From Polyangiaceae bacterium (GTDB lineage: Bacteria > Myxococcota_A > Polyangia > Polyangiales > Polyangiaceae): 33,457 bases of DNA. Under the pieces are notes generated by a model, which was given only the letters and a program-made list of their open reading frames with translations, was not told the origin of the DNA and made no database searches. This document shows positions 27,634-33,457 of this stretch, in pieces; positions within the stretch are counted from its first letter, which is position 1; the number at the start of each line of letters is the position of its first letter. Location of the stretch: positions 1 through 33,457 of the forward strand of contig WQYX01000046.1 in assembly GCA_009781005.1 (NCBI GenBank), written 5' to 3'. The translations under genes were made by a program, and so were the position numbers.

Positions 27634-29271
27634 ATGGGCACCTCGTTGCCACTTGTCGACCGCTTCCCCCGGATCCTGCGCGTCCGCCGCGCAGCATGCG
27701 CGGCGCTGCCAATTGCAGCGCTCCTGGTCGTGGGCGGCTGCTCGACCATCCTTGGCTTCGACGACACGACGCTGCGCCCCGACGACGCGGGTTTCGACAG
27801 CGAAACCGACGTCTTACCCGAGGCCGGTGACGGGGCAACACCAAGCGTGGCGGTCGATCCGACGTCGCTCGTGCTTCGCCGAGGCGGGGCGCACGTCACG
27901 ATGAATGTCACGGTGAATCGCAACGGCGTCACCGGAGATCTTTCCGCCACGGTCGATAACCTTCCGCCGAACGTGACGGCGAGCGGGCTAACACTCCCGG
28001 CCGGACAAGACAGCGGCACCATCGAGATGTGGGCCGACGCAAGCGCGAACCTTGGTCCGTACACGGCGAAACTCGTCTTTCCGGATGCGTTGCTGCCGGA
28101 AATATCCGTCGGGATTCTTGTTGCCGATGCAGCGGGTAGCTTGGATTCTACTTTTGGCGAGAAAGGCGTCGCGTCAGACACTTCGCATGGAACGAGCTCG
28201 GCCTTTTACGCTCTCGCCCTCGAGCCTGGCGGGTCGATCCTCGCAGGCGGCGCCATCGGCAACGACCTCCTGCCGTTGGGTGACGGATGGCTGCTTCAGC
28301 GATTCTCTTCGGACGGCAACGTCGACGAGACGTTCGCACCCGAACCTCCTCAGGACGGAAAACTTCGCGCGATCGCGGTCGACGCAAACGGCAAGATCGT
28401 CTGCGTCGGCTCGTCGACACCGACGGGCGAACTTCTCGAGCAGATCACGGTCGTGCGGTTCAATCCAAACGGAACGCCGGACATGACGTTCGGCACGGAT
28501 GGCATGAACAGACCGTTGATTGAAGGCGCGCTTGGCTCCGACGGGCTCGCGGTGGCCACGCTTGCCGATGGATCGATCCTCGTGTCGGGCACAGTCCACG
28601 ACGGCACCGACTCGGGCTTCATCGTGCGCTTGTCTTCGAGCGGCGAGAACGACCCCACCTTCAACGGCGGCAATCCTCTCGTTGTCCCGTCACACCAATT
28701 CGTCGGCGTCGCACCGGCAGCTGCCGGCGCGATCGTCGTTGGCGGAACGAGCGGGTCAGGATTGTTCTCGTTGTTCTCCGTCGCGCGCTTCGAAGCGGAC
28801 GGATCCACTGATTCCTTGTTCGGCAACAACGGCGAGCTGACGTTCGGGTCCGTGGGGTACGAGGCGTTCGGCTTCACCGCGACGAGCGACGGCTCTCTCG
28901 TCTTGGCTGGTAGCATCGGGGGCTCCTCTTACACGGCGGGCAAGGCAACGCCCGACGGCGTGCAGCAATGGGTGCGCGCCGTCGCGAACAGCGCGGGCGC
29001 AGCGTCGTTCAACGCTGTTGCAGCAGAGACCAACGGCCTCATCGTTGCAGCGGGGAGCAACACCGCAACGGGCGAAGCGCGCGTCACACGGCTCGCGGCA
29101 AATGGAATGATCGACAACACCTTCGGCAATTCGGGCTCGTCTTTCATTACGCAAGCGGCGTCACCCGTCACCGCAACGCTAAATGCAATCGTGTTGCAAC
29201 AAGACGGTCGTATCGTCGTCGCCGGCAATCGCTCGGATCTCGGCGCCACCATCTTTCGCATCTGGCACTGA
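27634..29271 (+). CDS. delta-60 repeat lipoprotein
   Basis: A 545-residue exported lipoprotein: a basic n-region, then AALPIAALLVVGGC with lipobox Cys36. An Asp/Glu-rich linker follows. Residues about 70-165 look like one Ig-like beta-sandwich domain (VAVDPTSLVLRRGGAHVTMNVTVNR). From about 170 there are delta-60 repeats (TIGR02608-like) with the pattern D-x-T-F-G, then ALA-x-DG-I-x-V-x-G. I count about six D-x-T/L-F units, for example LDSTFGEKG, VDETFAP, PDMTFGTDG and IDNTFGNSG. They probably form a beta-propeller. The ATG at 27634 is preceded by GAGGTAGG at a somewhat long distance. The TGA stop lies inside the left arm of palindromic element B, so the element may have set the 3' end of this gene. 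Confidence 0.9.
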   Translation: MGTSLPLVDRFPRILRVRRAACAALPIAALLVVGGCSTILGFDDTTLRPDDAGFDSETDVLPEAGDGATPSVAVDPTSLVLRRGGAHVTMNVTVNRNGVTGDLSATVDNLPPNVTASGLTLPAGQDSGTIEMWADASANLGPYTAKLVFPDALLPEISVGILVADAAGSLDSTFGEKGVASDTSHGTSSAFYALALEPGGSILAGGAIGNDLLPLGDGWLLQRFSSDGNVDETFAPEPPQDGKLRAIAVDANGKIVCVGSSTPTGELLEQITVVRFNPNGTPDMTFGTDGMNRPLIEGALGSDGLAVATLADGSILVSGTVHDGTDSGFIVRLSSSGENDPTFNGGNPLVVPSHQFVGVAPAAAGAIVVGGTSGSGLFSLFSVARFEADGSTDSLFGNNGELTFGSVGYEAFGFTATSDGSLVLAGSIGGSSYTAGKATPDGVQQWVRAVANSAGAASFNAVAAETNGLIVAAGSNTATGEARVTRLAANGMIDNTFGNSGSSFITQAASPVTATLNAIVLQQDGRIVVAGNRSDLGATIFRIWH

Positions 29272-29415
29272 CCGCGTTCGATAACCGTCGCGAGCGACGC
29301 GATGCCTGCGTTGGGCCCTGCGGTGCCTGCGCACGTACAACAACGTACGTTTACGCGGGCTCCTCGGGCCCGCCTTGGCCTCGCGTCGCTCGCGACGGTT
29401 ATCGAACGCGGTCAG
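29268..29415. mobile_element. 148-bp palindromic repeat element, copy B
   Basis: The arms are perfect 35-bp inverted repeats at 29268-29302 and 29381-29415. The interior is an imperfect palindrome centred on ACGTAC-AACAAC-GTACGT (29333-29350), so the whole unit can fold into one long cruciform or RNA hairpin. The core is homologous to the element at 16418-16552 in opposite orientation. It fills most of the space between the convergent delta-60 and TPR genes. The delta-60 stop codon is within the left arm. A strong hairpin here would also serve as a two-way terminator, though without a T-tract. No convincing flanking duplication is seen. Confidence 0.85.
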
Positions 29416-29433
29416 TTCGCAAATCGAAAGCGG

Positions 29434-30483
29434 TCAGAGTGAACCGGAGAGCGTGACGCCACCACCGCCCGCATAAGCGTTTGGAGCAACGGTCATACTC
29501 ATCGAACGTGGCGATGGCGCCGTCAGAAGGATCACGAGACCCGTCGCAGCAAGAACGCCGCCCGCGACGACGACGACAGTTGACATGGTTGCGGCGTGCC
29601 GGGCGCTGTCAACGGAGCTCTGCCCCGCGGCATCGCATTGATTGGTCAGACGGCTGCAACCACCGTTGTCAAAGGCATTGTCGTACTTCGACTTTGCAGA
29701 CAGACCAAAGGCCGCACCGACGACGACTGCAACTGCGCCAGCACCGGTGATCGCGAGACCCGCCGGTTTCTGCCACGTCGACGGAGCCTCGACCTGCGAC
29801 GCCAACGGTGACGGCGGCGCCGGCGAGACAGCATAAGAAGACGTCGTCGTTGACGGCACTGCATCTACGACAAGGATGGCTTCGAGCGGCGGCACCTCGA
29901 CGCGAGCGCTCTGACCCTCGGCAAGCGTGACGCGCGTTGCGTAGAGTCTGTGGTTCGGAGCCGTGACTTCGAACGAGTACGTGCCAGTGTCCTTGGGGCG
30001 ATCGACCCCCACCGCGGTGGGTTCGAGCACGTTGCCGTTTTCTTTGATGACGAGCCCGGGCAGATGGCTGTCAGGTGGGAGGACCACGGTAAGGTAGGAC
30101 AGCTTCGGTTCGAGCGATTTCGCGCGCTCGCGAGCAACTTGTTCGCGTGCCTTTTCACCGCTGCGCGAAGCAAGGTCGGCGACCTCGCCATACGTCACCC
30201 ACGCGCTCGCATAACGTCCGAGCTTCTCGTAGCACTCGGCGAGCTTTCCTCGCGTGCCGAGCCCCGGATAGATTTTCAGGCTCGCCTCGAATTTGGGGCA
30301 GGCCTCAGCGAACTTGCCCTGATTGAAGAGTGCAACACCATCATCGAACAAGACGCGCCCAACGCTCTGCGCCGCGCCACTCTTGTCTTTCTCGTCGTCC
30401 GCCCGCGCGGGTGTCACAACCGTGGCGGCAACGAGCATTGTGAAGGCGGAAAGAGAAGCGGCAAGAAGCGATCGCGTGAGCAT
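29434..30483 (-). CDS. exported TPR protein with two C-terminal membrane helices
   Basis: A 349-residue protein. The signal peptide MLTRSLLAASLSAFTMLVAATVVTPARA probably ends with cleavage after Ala28. Residues 40-110 hold TPR helices (DDGVALFNQGKFAEACPKFEASLKI, then LAECYEKLGRYASAWVTYGEVADLA). A beta-rich PEGA-like part follows (TGTYSFEVTAPNHRLYATRVTLAEGQSARVEVPPLEA). Two membrane helices come next, GLAITGAGAVAVVVGAAFGLSA and TVVVVAGGVLAATGLVILLTA, with a short Cys-containing loop between them. This architecture is frequent in myxobacteria and its function is not established. The frame is open to 30927, but the upstream part is shadow sequence of the divergent gene; ATG 30483 gives the signal peptide. 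The ribosome site is weak. Confidence 0.88.
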   Translation of the reverse strand: MLTRSLLAASLSAFTMLVAATVVTPARADDEKDKSGAAQSVGRVLFDDGVALFNQGKFAEACPKFEASLKIYPGLGTRGKLAECYEKLGRYASAWVTYGEVADLASRSGEKAREQVARERAKSLEPKLSYLTVVLPPDSHLPGLVIKENGNVLEPTAVGVDRPKDTGTYSFEVTAPNHRLYATRVTLAEGQSARVEVPPLEAILVVDAVPSTTTSSYAVSPAPPSPLASQVEAPSTWQKPAGLAITGAGAVAVVVGAAFGLSAKSKYDNAFDNGGCSRLTNQCDAAGQSSVDSARHAATMSTVVVVAGGVLAATGLVILLTAPSPRSMSMTVAPNAYAGGGGVTLSGSL

Positions 30484-30608
30484 GGTTGGTGGAACCGATG
30501 GCGTGCGCCGCGCGCAATCTCGGTTGTCGTCCGCGACGCTATCACGCCATTCGCGACGACGCACCGCCAAGCCGGCTCGAGCACATCGATTGCACCGCTT
30601 GGTTTTCC
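30484..30608. promoter_or_regulatory. divergent promoter region
   Basis: A 125-bp spacer between the exported TPR gene (-) and the SUMF1-domain gene (+). Both need a promoter here. I see no convincing -35/-10 pair on either strand. Confidence 0.35.
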
Positions 30609-32117
30609 ATGAAGCCGCAGAAGCCTCGCGCACTCTGGAGAACATGTTTACCAGCACTCGGTATGGCGGGGGTGATCGCGGCATGCGACAGCGCCAGTTC
30701 TTCTGGAATCTCCGTGTTGCCACCCGATGAAACCAATAACGATAGGGAAGGCGCGCCAGGCACTTCAAACACCGCCGAAATAGACGCGACGGCGGACGTC
30801 GACGCTGCGGATGCATCGGCCGATGCGGACGCGACGGCGGACGTCGACGCTGCGGATGCATCGGCCGACGCAGACGCGGCTCCGAACGTCGACCCTCCCG
30901 ATCCGCCGCCACCACCACCACCGCCACCGCCTTCGTGCGGCCAAGCCGTTGACATCCCGTGCGAGCTTGGACACGACTGCGCCGTCAACGCAGACTGCGC
31001 GAGCGGTTTATGCGGTGAGCAAGGACCGAACACGAACAAGTGCGTCGTCGCCAGGAGCTGCGACGGGACACCCGGCGCCGATGACGCGTGCGGGGCCGCG
31101 GGTGGCGAAGCGGATTCATGTTGCACGTCGCTGCCCGTTCCCGGTGGAGCGTTCTCCAACATCGACGACGACGGCGTGAGTCTCGTGAAGGCGACCGTGG
31201 CGTCCTTCAAGCTCGATAAATACGAGGTCACCGTCGGACGACTACGTGCATTCTACAATGCCCATCAAGGCGACGTTCGCGACCATCCTCCCGCTCCCGG
31301 GTCCGGTGCGCACCCGCTCGTGCCAAACAGCGGATGGCGCGAGTCGTTCAACGAGCGCTTGCCCGGTAGCTGGGACGAGATCAACGTGCGCCACGTCGCG
31401 GCGTGCGCCGTTGGCGGAGACAACACGGACTACGGTGCTGCCGTTTGGACCGACGCGCCCGGACCAAACGAAGACAAGCCAATGAACTGTATCGATTGGT
31501 ACACGCTCTTTGCATTCTGCATCTGGGACGGCGGAAGGCTGCCAACGGACGCGGAGTGGAGCTTCGCTGCGCAGAGCGGCGACGAAGCGCGCGTCTACCC
31601 CTTTGGCAACGATTTTCCGACGTGGACGGAGCACCACGACGTCATCGCGTCGAACCTGACCGATCCGCCGGCACCCGGCTACAAGTTCACCGAGGGTCCG
31701 ATGTACCGGAGTCCAGACGATGGACCCTTGCAGATTGCACAGGTCGGCAAAAAATCGGAGCGCTCGGCTTTTGGACAGGCCGACCTCACGGGCAACGTCA
31801 TCGAGCTCACGATGGAGGAGGCGGACGGGCGTCCCCAGGTATGTAACAACTGCGCGAACGTAGCCTGGCCCGATCCGCCGCCGCACAGTCCACCCATGCA
31901 ACCGCCGGACTGGCAGACGTTCGATCCACAAACGGGGCTGCCCGTGGGCGACGAATTCGGCGATGAGCGCGCCACCGCAGACGGAATTCGGCTCGCACGC
32001 GGCAGCTCATGGCAAGGCCTATCGGGGGATCATCCACTCGCGAACGGACGAAACCGCTTCTGGGCACCGGTTTGGCGGACATACAGCGCCATCGGCGGCC
32101 GCTGCGCAAGAAACTGA
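30609..32117 (+). CDS. SUMF1/FGE-like domain lipoprotein
   Basis: A 502-residue lipoprotein with the leader ALGMAGVIAAC and lipidated Cys26. Residues 58-88 are an Asp/Ala repeat, followed by ten prolines in a row and a Cys-rich segment of about 75 residues (CGQAVDIPCELGHDC through DSCC). The rest is a formylglycine-generating-enzyme-like (SUMF1) domain: FKLDKYEVTVGRLRAFYNA, MNCIDWYTLFAFCIWDGGRLPTDAEWSFAAQSG and the end motif RLARGSSWQG through GRNRFW. The paired catalytic cysteines of true formylglycine-generating enzymes are not seen between the GSSW and GRNRFW motifs. A binding or structural role is therefore more likely than sulfatase maturation. The frame opens at 30486, but the ATG at 30609 gives the lipoprotein signal. 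Its stop is 6 bases from the convergent small gene. Confidence 0.88.
   Translation: MKPQKPRALWRTCLPALGMAGVIAACDSASSSGISVLPPDETNNDREGAPGTSNTAEIDATADVDAADASADADATADVDAADASADADAAPNVDPPDPPPPPPPPPPSCGQAVDIPCELGHDCAVNADCASGLCGEQGPNTNKCVVARSCDGTPGADDACGAAGGEADSCCTSLPVPGGAFSNIDDDGVSLVKATVASFKLDKYEVTVGRLRAFYNAHQGDVRDHPPAPGSGAHPLVPNSGWRESFNERLPGSWDEINVRHVAACAVGGDNTDYGAAVWTDAPGPNEDKPMNCIDWYTLFAFCIWDGGRLPTDAEWSFAAQSGDEARVYPFGNDFPTWTEHHDVIASNLTDPPAPGYKFTEGPMYRSPDDGPLQIAQVGKKSERSAFGQADLTGNVIELTMEEADGRPQVCNNCANVAWPDPPPHSPPMQPPDWQTFDPQTGLPVGDEFGDERATADGIRLARGSSWQGLSGDHPLANGRNRFWAPVWRTYSAIGGRCARN
30783..30872 (+). repeat. 45-bp tandem repeat, two copies
   Basis: Two nearly identical 45-bp units at 30783-30827 and 30828-30872, in frame in the SUMF1-domain gene. 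Each encodes 15 residues of the Asp/Ala type (DATADVDAADASADA). A partial third unit follows. Copy number is likely to vary between strains. Confidence 0.85.
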
Positions 32118-32123
32118 CGCCTT

Positions 32124-32330
32124 CTAACGGCAAATAGCGTTGCGGCAAGACACCGGGGGCGGATCATCATCGTACCGCTCAGCAAATGGCCTCTGCAGAG
32201 TGTACCGGGCACCTTGGGCCGGCGCCGGCAACGGAGCAGTCAATGCTTGGACACGCTGAAGTAACTGAATGTCGACACCTGGGTTTGTTTGGGCCAACTC
32301 GGCGAGGTCGAGTTTTTCGTCATCCACCAT
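32124..32330 (-). CDS. 68-aa protein coupled to SDH-type protease
   Basis: A small soluble-looking protein beginning MVDDEKLDLAELAQTNPGVDI. The first 32 residues are helical and acidic; then comes an Ala/Pro linker and the motif ARYTLQRPFAERYDDDPPP, ending with two cysteines (SCRNAICR). I recall no named family. The start is well supported: AGGAGG lies seven bases before the ATG at 32330, and the ATG overlaps the TAA of the protease gene (TAATG). The open frame to 32378 is therefore not used. Tight coupling suggests it acts with the protease as adaptor, regulator or substrate, but nothing in the sequence proves this. Confidence 0.8.
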   Translation of the reverse strand: MVDDEKLDLAELAQTNPGVDIQLLQRVQALTAPLPAPAQGARYTLQRPFAERYDDDPPPVSCRNAICR

Positions 32331-33220
32331 TAGGCGCCTCCTAAAAAGAATTTGCGCGTTTGCACGAACAGTTTCCATTCATGTTGCCGCATGAAATCCA
32401 GGAGAAATAATAAATAGCTGCGCAGAAGCTCGGTAAGGCCTTCAACAAGGCCAAAGTCATCGATTTTTAGCCGCAGCGCCTCGCTCGTGAGCGTTTTCAT
32501 CGGGATGCCTCGCCCATGGGAATGCCAACCGCGCGCATCGCTCAGCTTCGACGCGATTTCCTTTGCGCGCACCCTCTTCATCTCATCGGTCACGGGCTTC
32601 CCGTTCGTCTCGGTCTTCGTCCAATCCTTGAACTTGTATTGTACAAGCCAGCGCTGGAGTAGCTTGATCGAAAGCTCCTTTGCTTCTCGGAACTGCTGAA
32701 GCTCCCCGAGGTCGAGTTGCTGAAGCAGGATGCCTTCAGCAGACGTAAGCTTCCCCTCTCGCGCAAGCTCGACGAGGCGGTCGAATTCGTCGACGTAGCC
32801 TTGCGCGGGAAGCAGTTGCCCCTTTTTATTCCGGACCTGCGGGTCGATAGGACCAAGCACGGAGAAGTAATCCATCATGATCGCATCGCCAGAAAGCGCG
32901 AAGATCGTACCAGCAGACATTGCGCGATCGGGGATAGCAAAGACAACCTCTTTGTAGTGGTGCCGGAGCGTGTCGACCATGCGCTCGACCACCTCGATGA
33001 CACCTCCGTTTGTATCGAGCACAACGACGAGTCGTGAGGTCTTGCTGTCTAACGACTCGACCGCTTGACGAACGAGGTCGTCCAAGCCAGGCACGATCGG
33101 ACCGATGCACGCAAGCACGTCGGCGTCGAGCTTGGCTTCGAGCTTCGAGAGCTGCTCTTGGAGGGCTGTGCGCCCCACAGATGACAACGTCATATCGCTC
33201 ATGCATCGCATCTTTAGCAT
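32330..33220 (-). CDS. SDH-type ClpP-fold serine protease
   Basis: A 296-residue protein of the serine dehydrogenase proteinase group in the ClpP/crotonase fold, related to the SppA core. After about 40 helical residues come the strand RLVVVLDTNGGVI (63-75) and the nucleophile motif IPDRAMSAGTIFALSGDAIMMD, with Ser102 as the likely nucleophile. The next strand, SVLGPIDPQV, matches the usual P-x-D region. The C-terminal half is helical and charged and ends with a short hydrophobic stretch (LLRSYLLFLLDFM). There is no signal peptide, so it is cytoplasmic or membrane-associated from inside. The ATG at 33220 has GGTAGG upstream; ATG codons at 33211, 33202 and 33193 are alternatives. Base composition is less GC-rich than the TPR genes. 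The substrate is unknown. Confidence 0.88.
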   Translation of the reverse strand: MLKMRCMSDMTLSSVGRTALQEQLSKLEAKLDADVLACIGPIVPGLDDLVRQAVESLDSKTSRLVVVLDTNGGVIEVVERMVDTLRHHYKEVVFAIPDRAMSAGTIFALSGDAIMMDYFSVLGPIDPQVRNKKGQLLPAQGYVDEFDRLVELAREGKLTSAEGILLQQLDLGELQQFREAKELSIKLLQRWLVQYKFKDWTKTETNGKPVTDEMKRVRAKEIASKLSDARGWHSHGRGIPMKTLTSEALRLKIDDFGLVEGLTELLRSYLLFLLDFMRQHEWKLFVQTRKFFLGGA

Positions 33221-33239
33221 GAGCGCCTACCCATGAGAA

Positions 33240-33260
33240 TGTACTCTCTTAGGTAGTACA
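33240..33260. promoter_or_regulatory. inverted repeat upstream of SDH protease, possible operator
   Basis: TGTACT, nine bases, AGTACA: a perfect 6-bp inverted repeat whose near end is 20 bases from the protease start. The position suits an operator or a regulator site over the promoter. No regulator gene is adjacent. Confidence 0.4.
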
Positions 33261-33457
33261 AAATGTGGCAGACGACTTGGCGATGGCGCGCGTGCGAGCC
33301 TTCCCCGGCGGCGCGCAGGAAGGGCCGCTTCGGCCCTGACGAGCACCAGCCCAGGGGAAGCAGGTGTGATTGGAGTCAAGGCCATTTTGTTCACGCGTGG
33401 GTGGGAAGGAGAGTGGGAGTCCAGGGGCGACCATCGCGCTGGATGGCGTTGACGAGG
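33261..33457. other. right edge, no gene recognised
   Basis: No coding region is supported. A 61-residue open frame on the minus strand (33249-33434) has no ribosome site and no recognisable protein character. Confidence 0.4.

Noticed and set aside
27492-28181. 229-residue minus-strand open frame over the delta-60 gene start
   Set aside because: It overlaps the lipoprotein signal and Ig-like part of a well-supported gene and has no family features.
29255-29421. TTCGCA on both sides of palindromic element B as a target duplication
   Set aside because: The left copy is seven bases away from the arm and the right copy touches it, so the layout is asymmetric. Six bases can match by chance.
30609-32117. 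Reading the SUMF1-domain protein as a sulfatase-activating enzyme
   Set aside because: The catalytic cysteine pair is not seen in the expected C-terminal region and no sulfatase gene is near.
33249-33434. 61-residue minus-strand frame at the right edge
   Set aside because: No ribosome site and no protein-like composition. Its end would overlap the inverted repeat upstream of the protease.

Overview
This is a GC-rich chromosomal segment with long, tightly packed gene runs. Many TPR proteins, many predicted lipoproteins, Asp/Ala- and Cys-rich secreted proteins, NHL and delta-60 repeat proteins and a zinc-ribbon/transmembrane/TPR protein all point to a myxobacterium of the Polyangia type (Myxococcota). 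That placement is an inference from gene content; no rRNA or other marker is present. I found no tRNA, rRNA, CRISPR array or intact insertion sequence.

Layout. (1) 1-3656, minus strand: a DinG/YoaA-type helicase followed by enolase, with two hairpin-forming direct repeats just beyond the enolase stop. (2) 3735-6561, plus strand: a TPR protein and a UspA-like protein. (3) 6577-27356, minus strand: fifteen genes in one direction without a break. In transcription order these are three NHL-propeller lipoproteins, a Cys-rich lipoprotein, dihydroorotase, carA, rimO, a HEAT-repeat protein, a zinc-ribbon/TPR membrane protein, an SppA-like lipoprotein peptidase, a 1668-residue TPR protein, two more lipoproteins and a TerB-like protein. 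Many junctions overlap by 1-4 bases, which suggests translational coupling. (4) 27634-32117: a delta-60 repeat lipoprotein (+), convergent with a TPR protein (-), which is divergent from a SUMF1-domain lipoprotein (+). (5) 32124-33220, minus strand: a ClpP-fold serine protease of the SDH type, coupled to a 68-residue protein.

Functional reading. carA and pyrC serve de novo pyrimidine synthesis; pyrB is not adjacent. rimO modifies ribosomal protein S12. The five genes from 18174 down to 7230 look like one envelope-associated unit: a membrane TPR protein, a lipoprotein peptidase, a giant TPR scaffold and two lipoproteins. Their joint role is unknown.

The most striking observation is a roughly 135-bp palindromic repeat element that appears to have inserted, in frame and with a 12-bp target duplication, into the signal-peptide region of the sppA-like gene. 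A related copy with perfect 35-bp inverted arms sits between convergent genes at 29268-29415. Other leads are a cluster of four lipoproteins that share one leader module, a helicase that lacks one of four expected Fe-S cysteines, and the SDH protease/small-protein pair.
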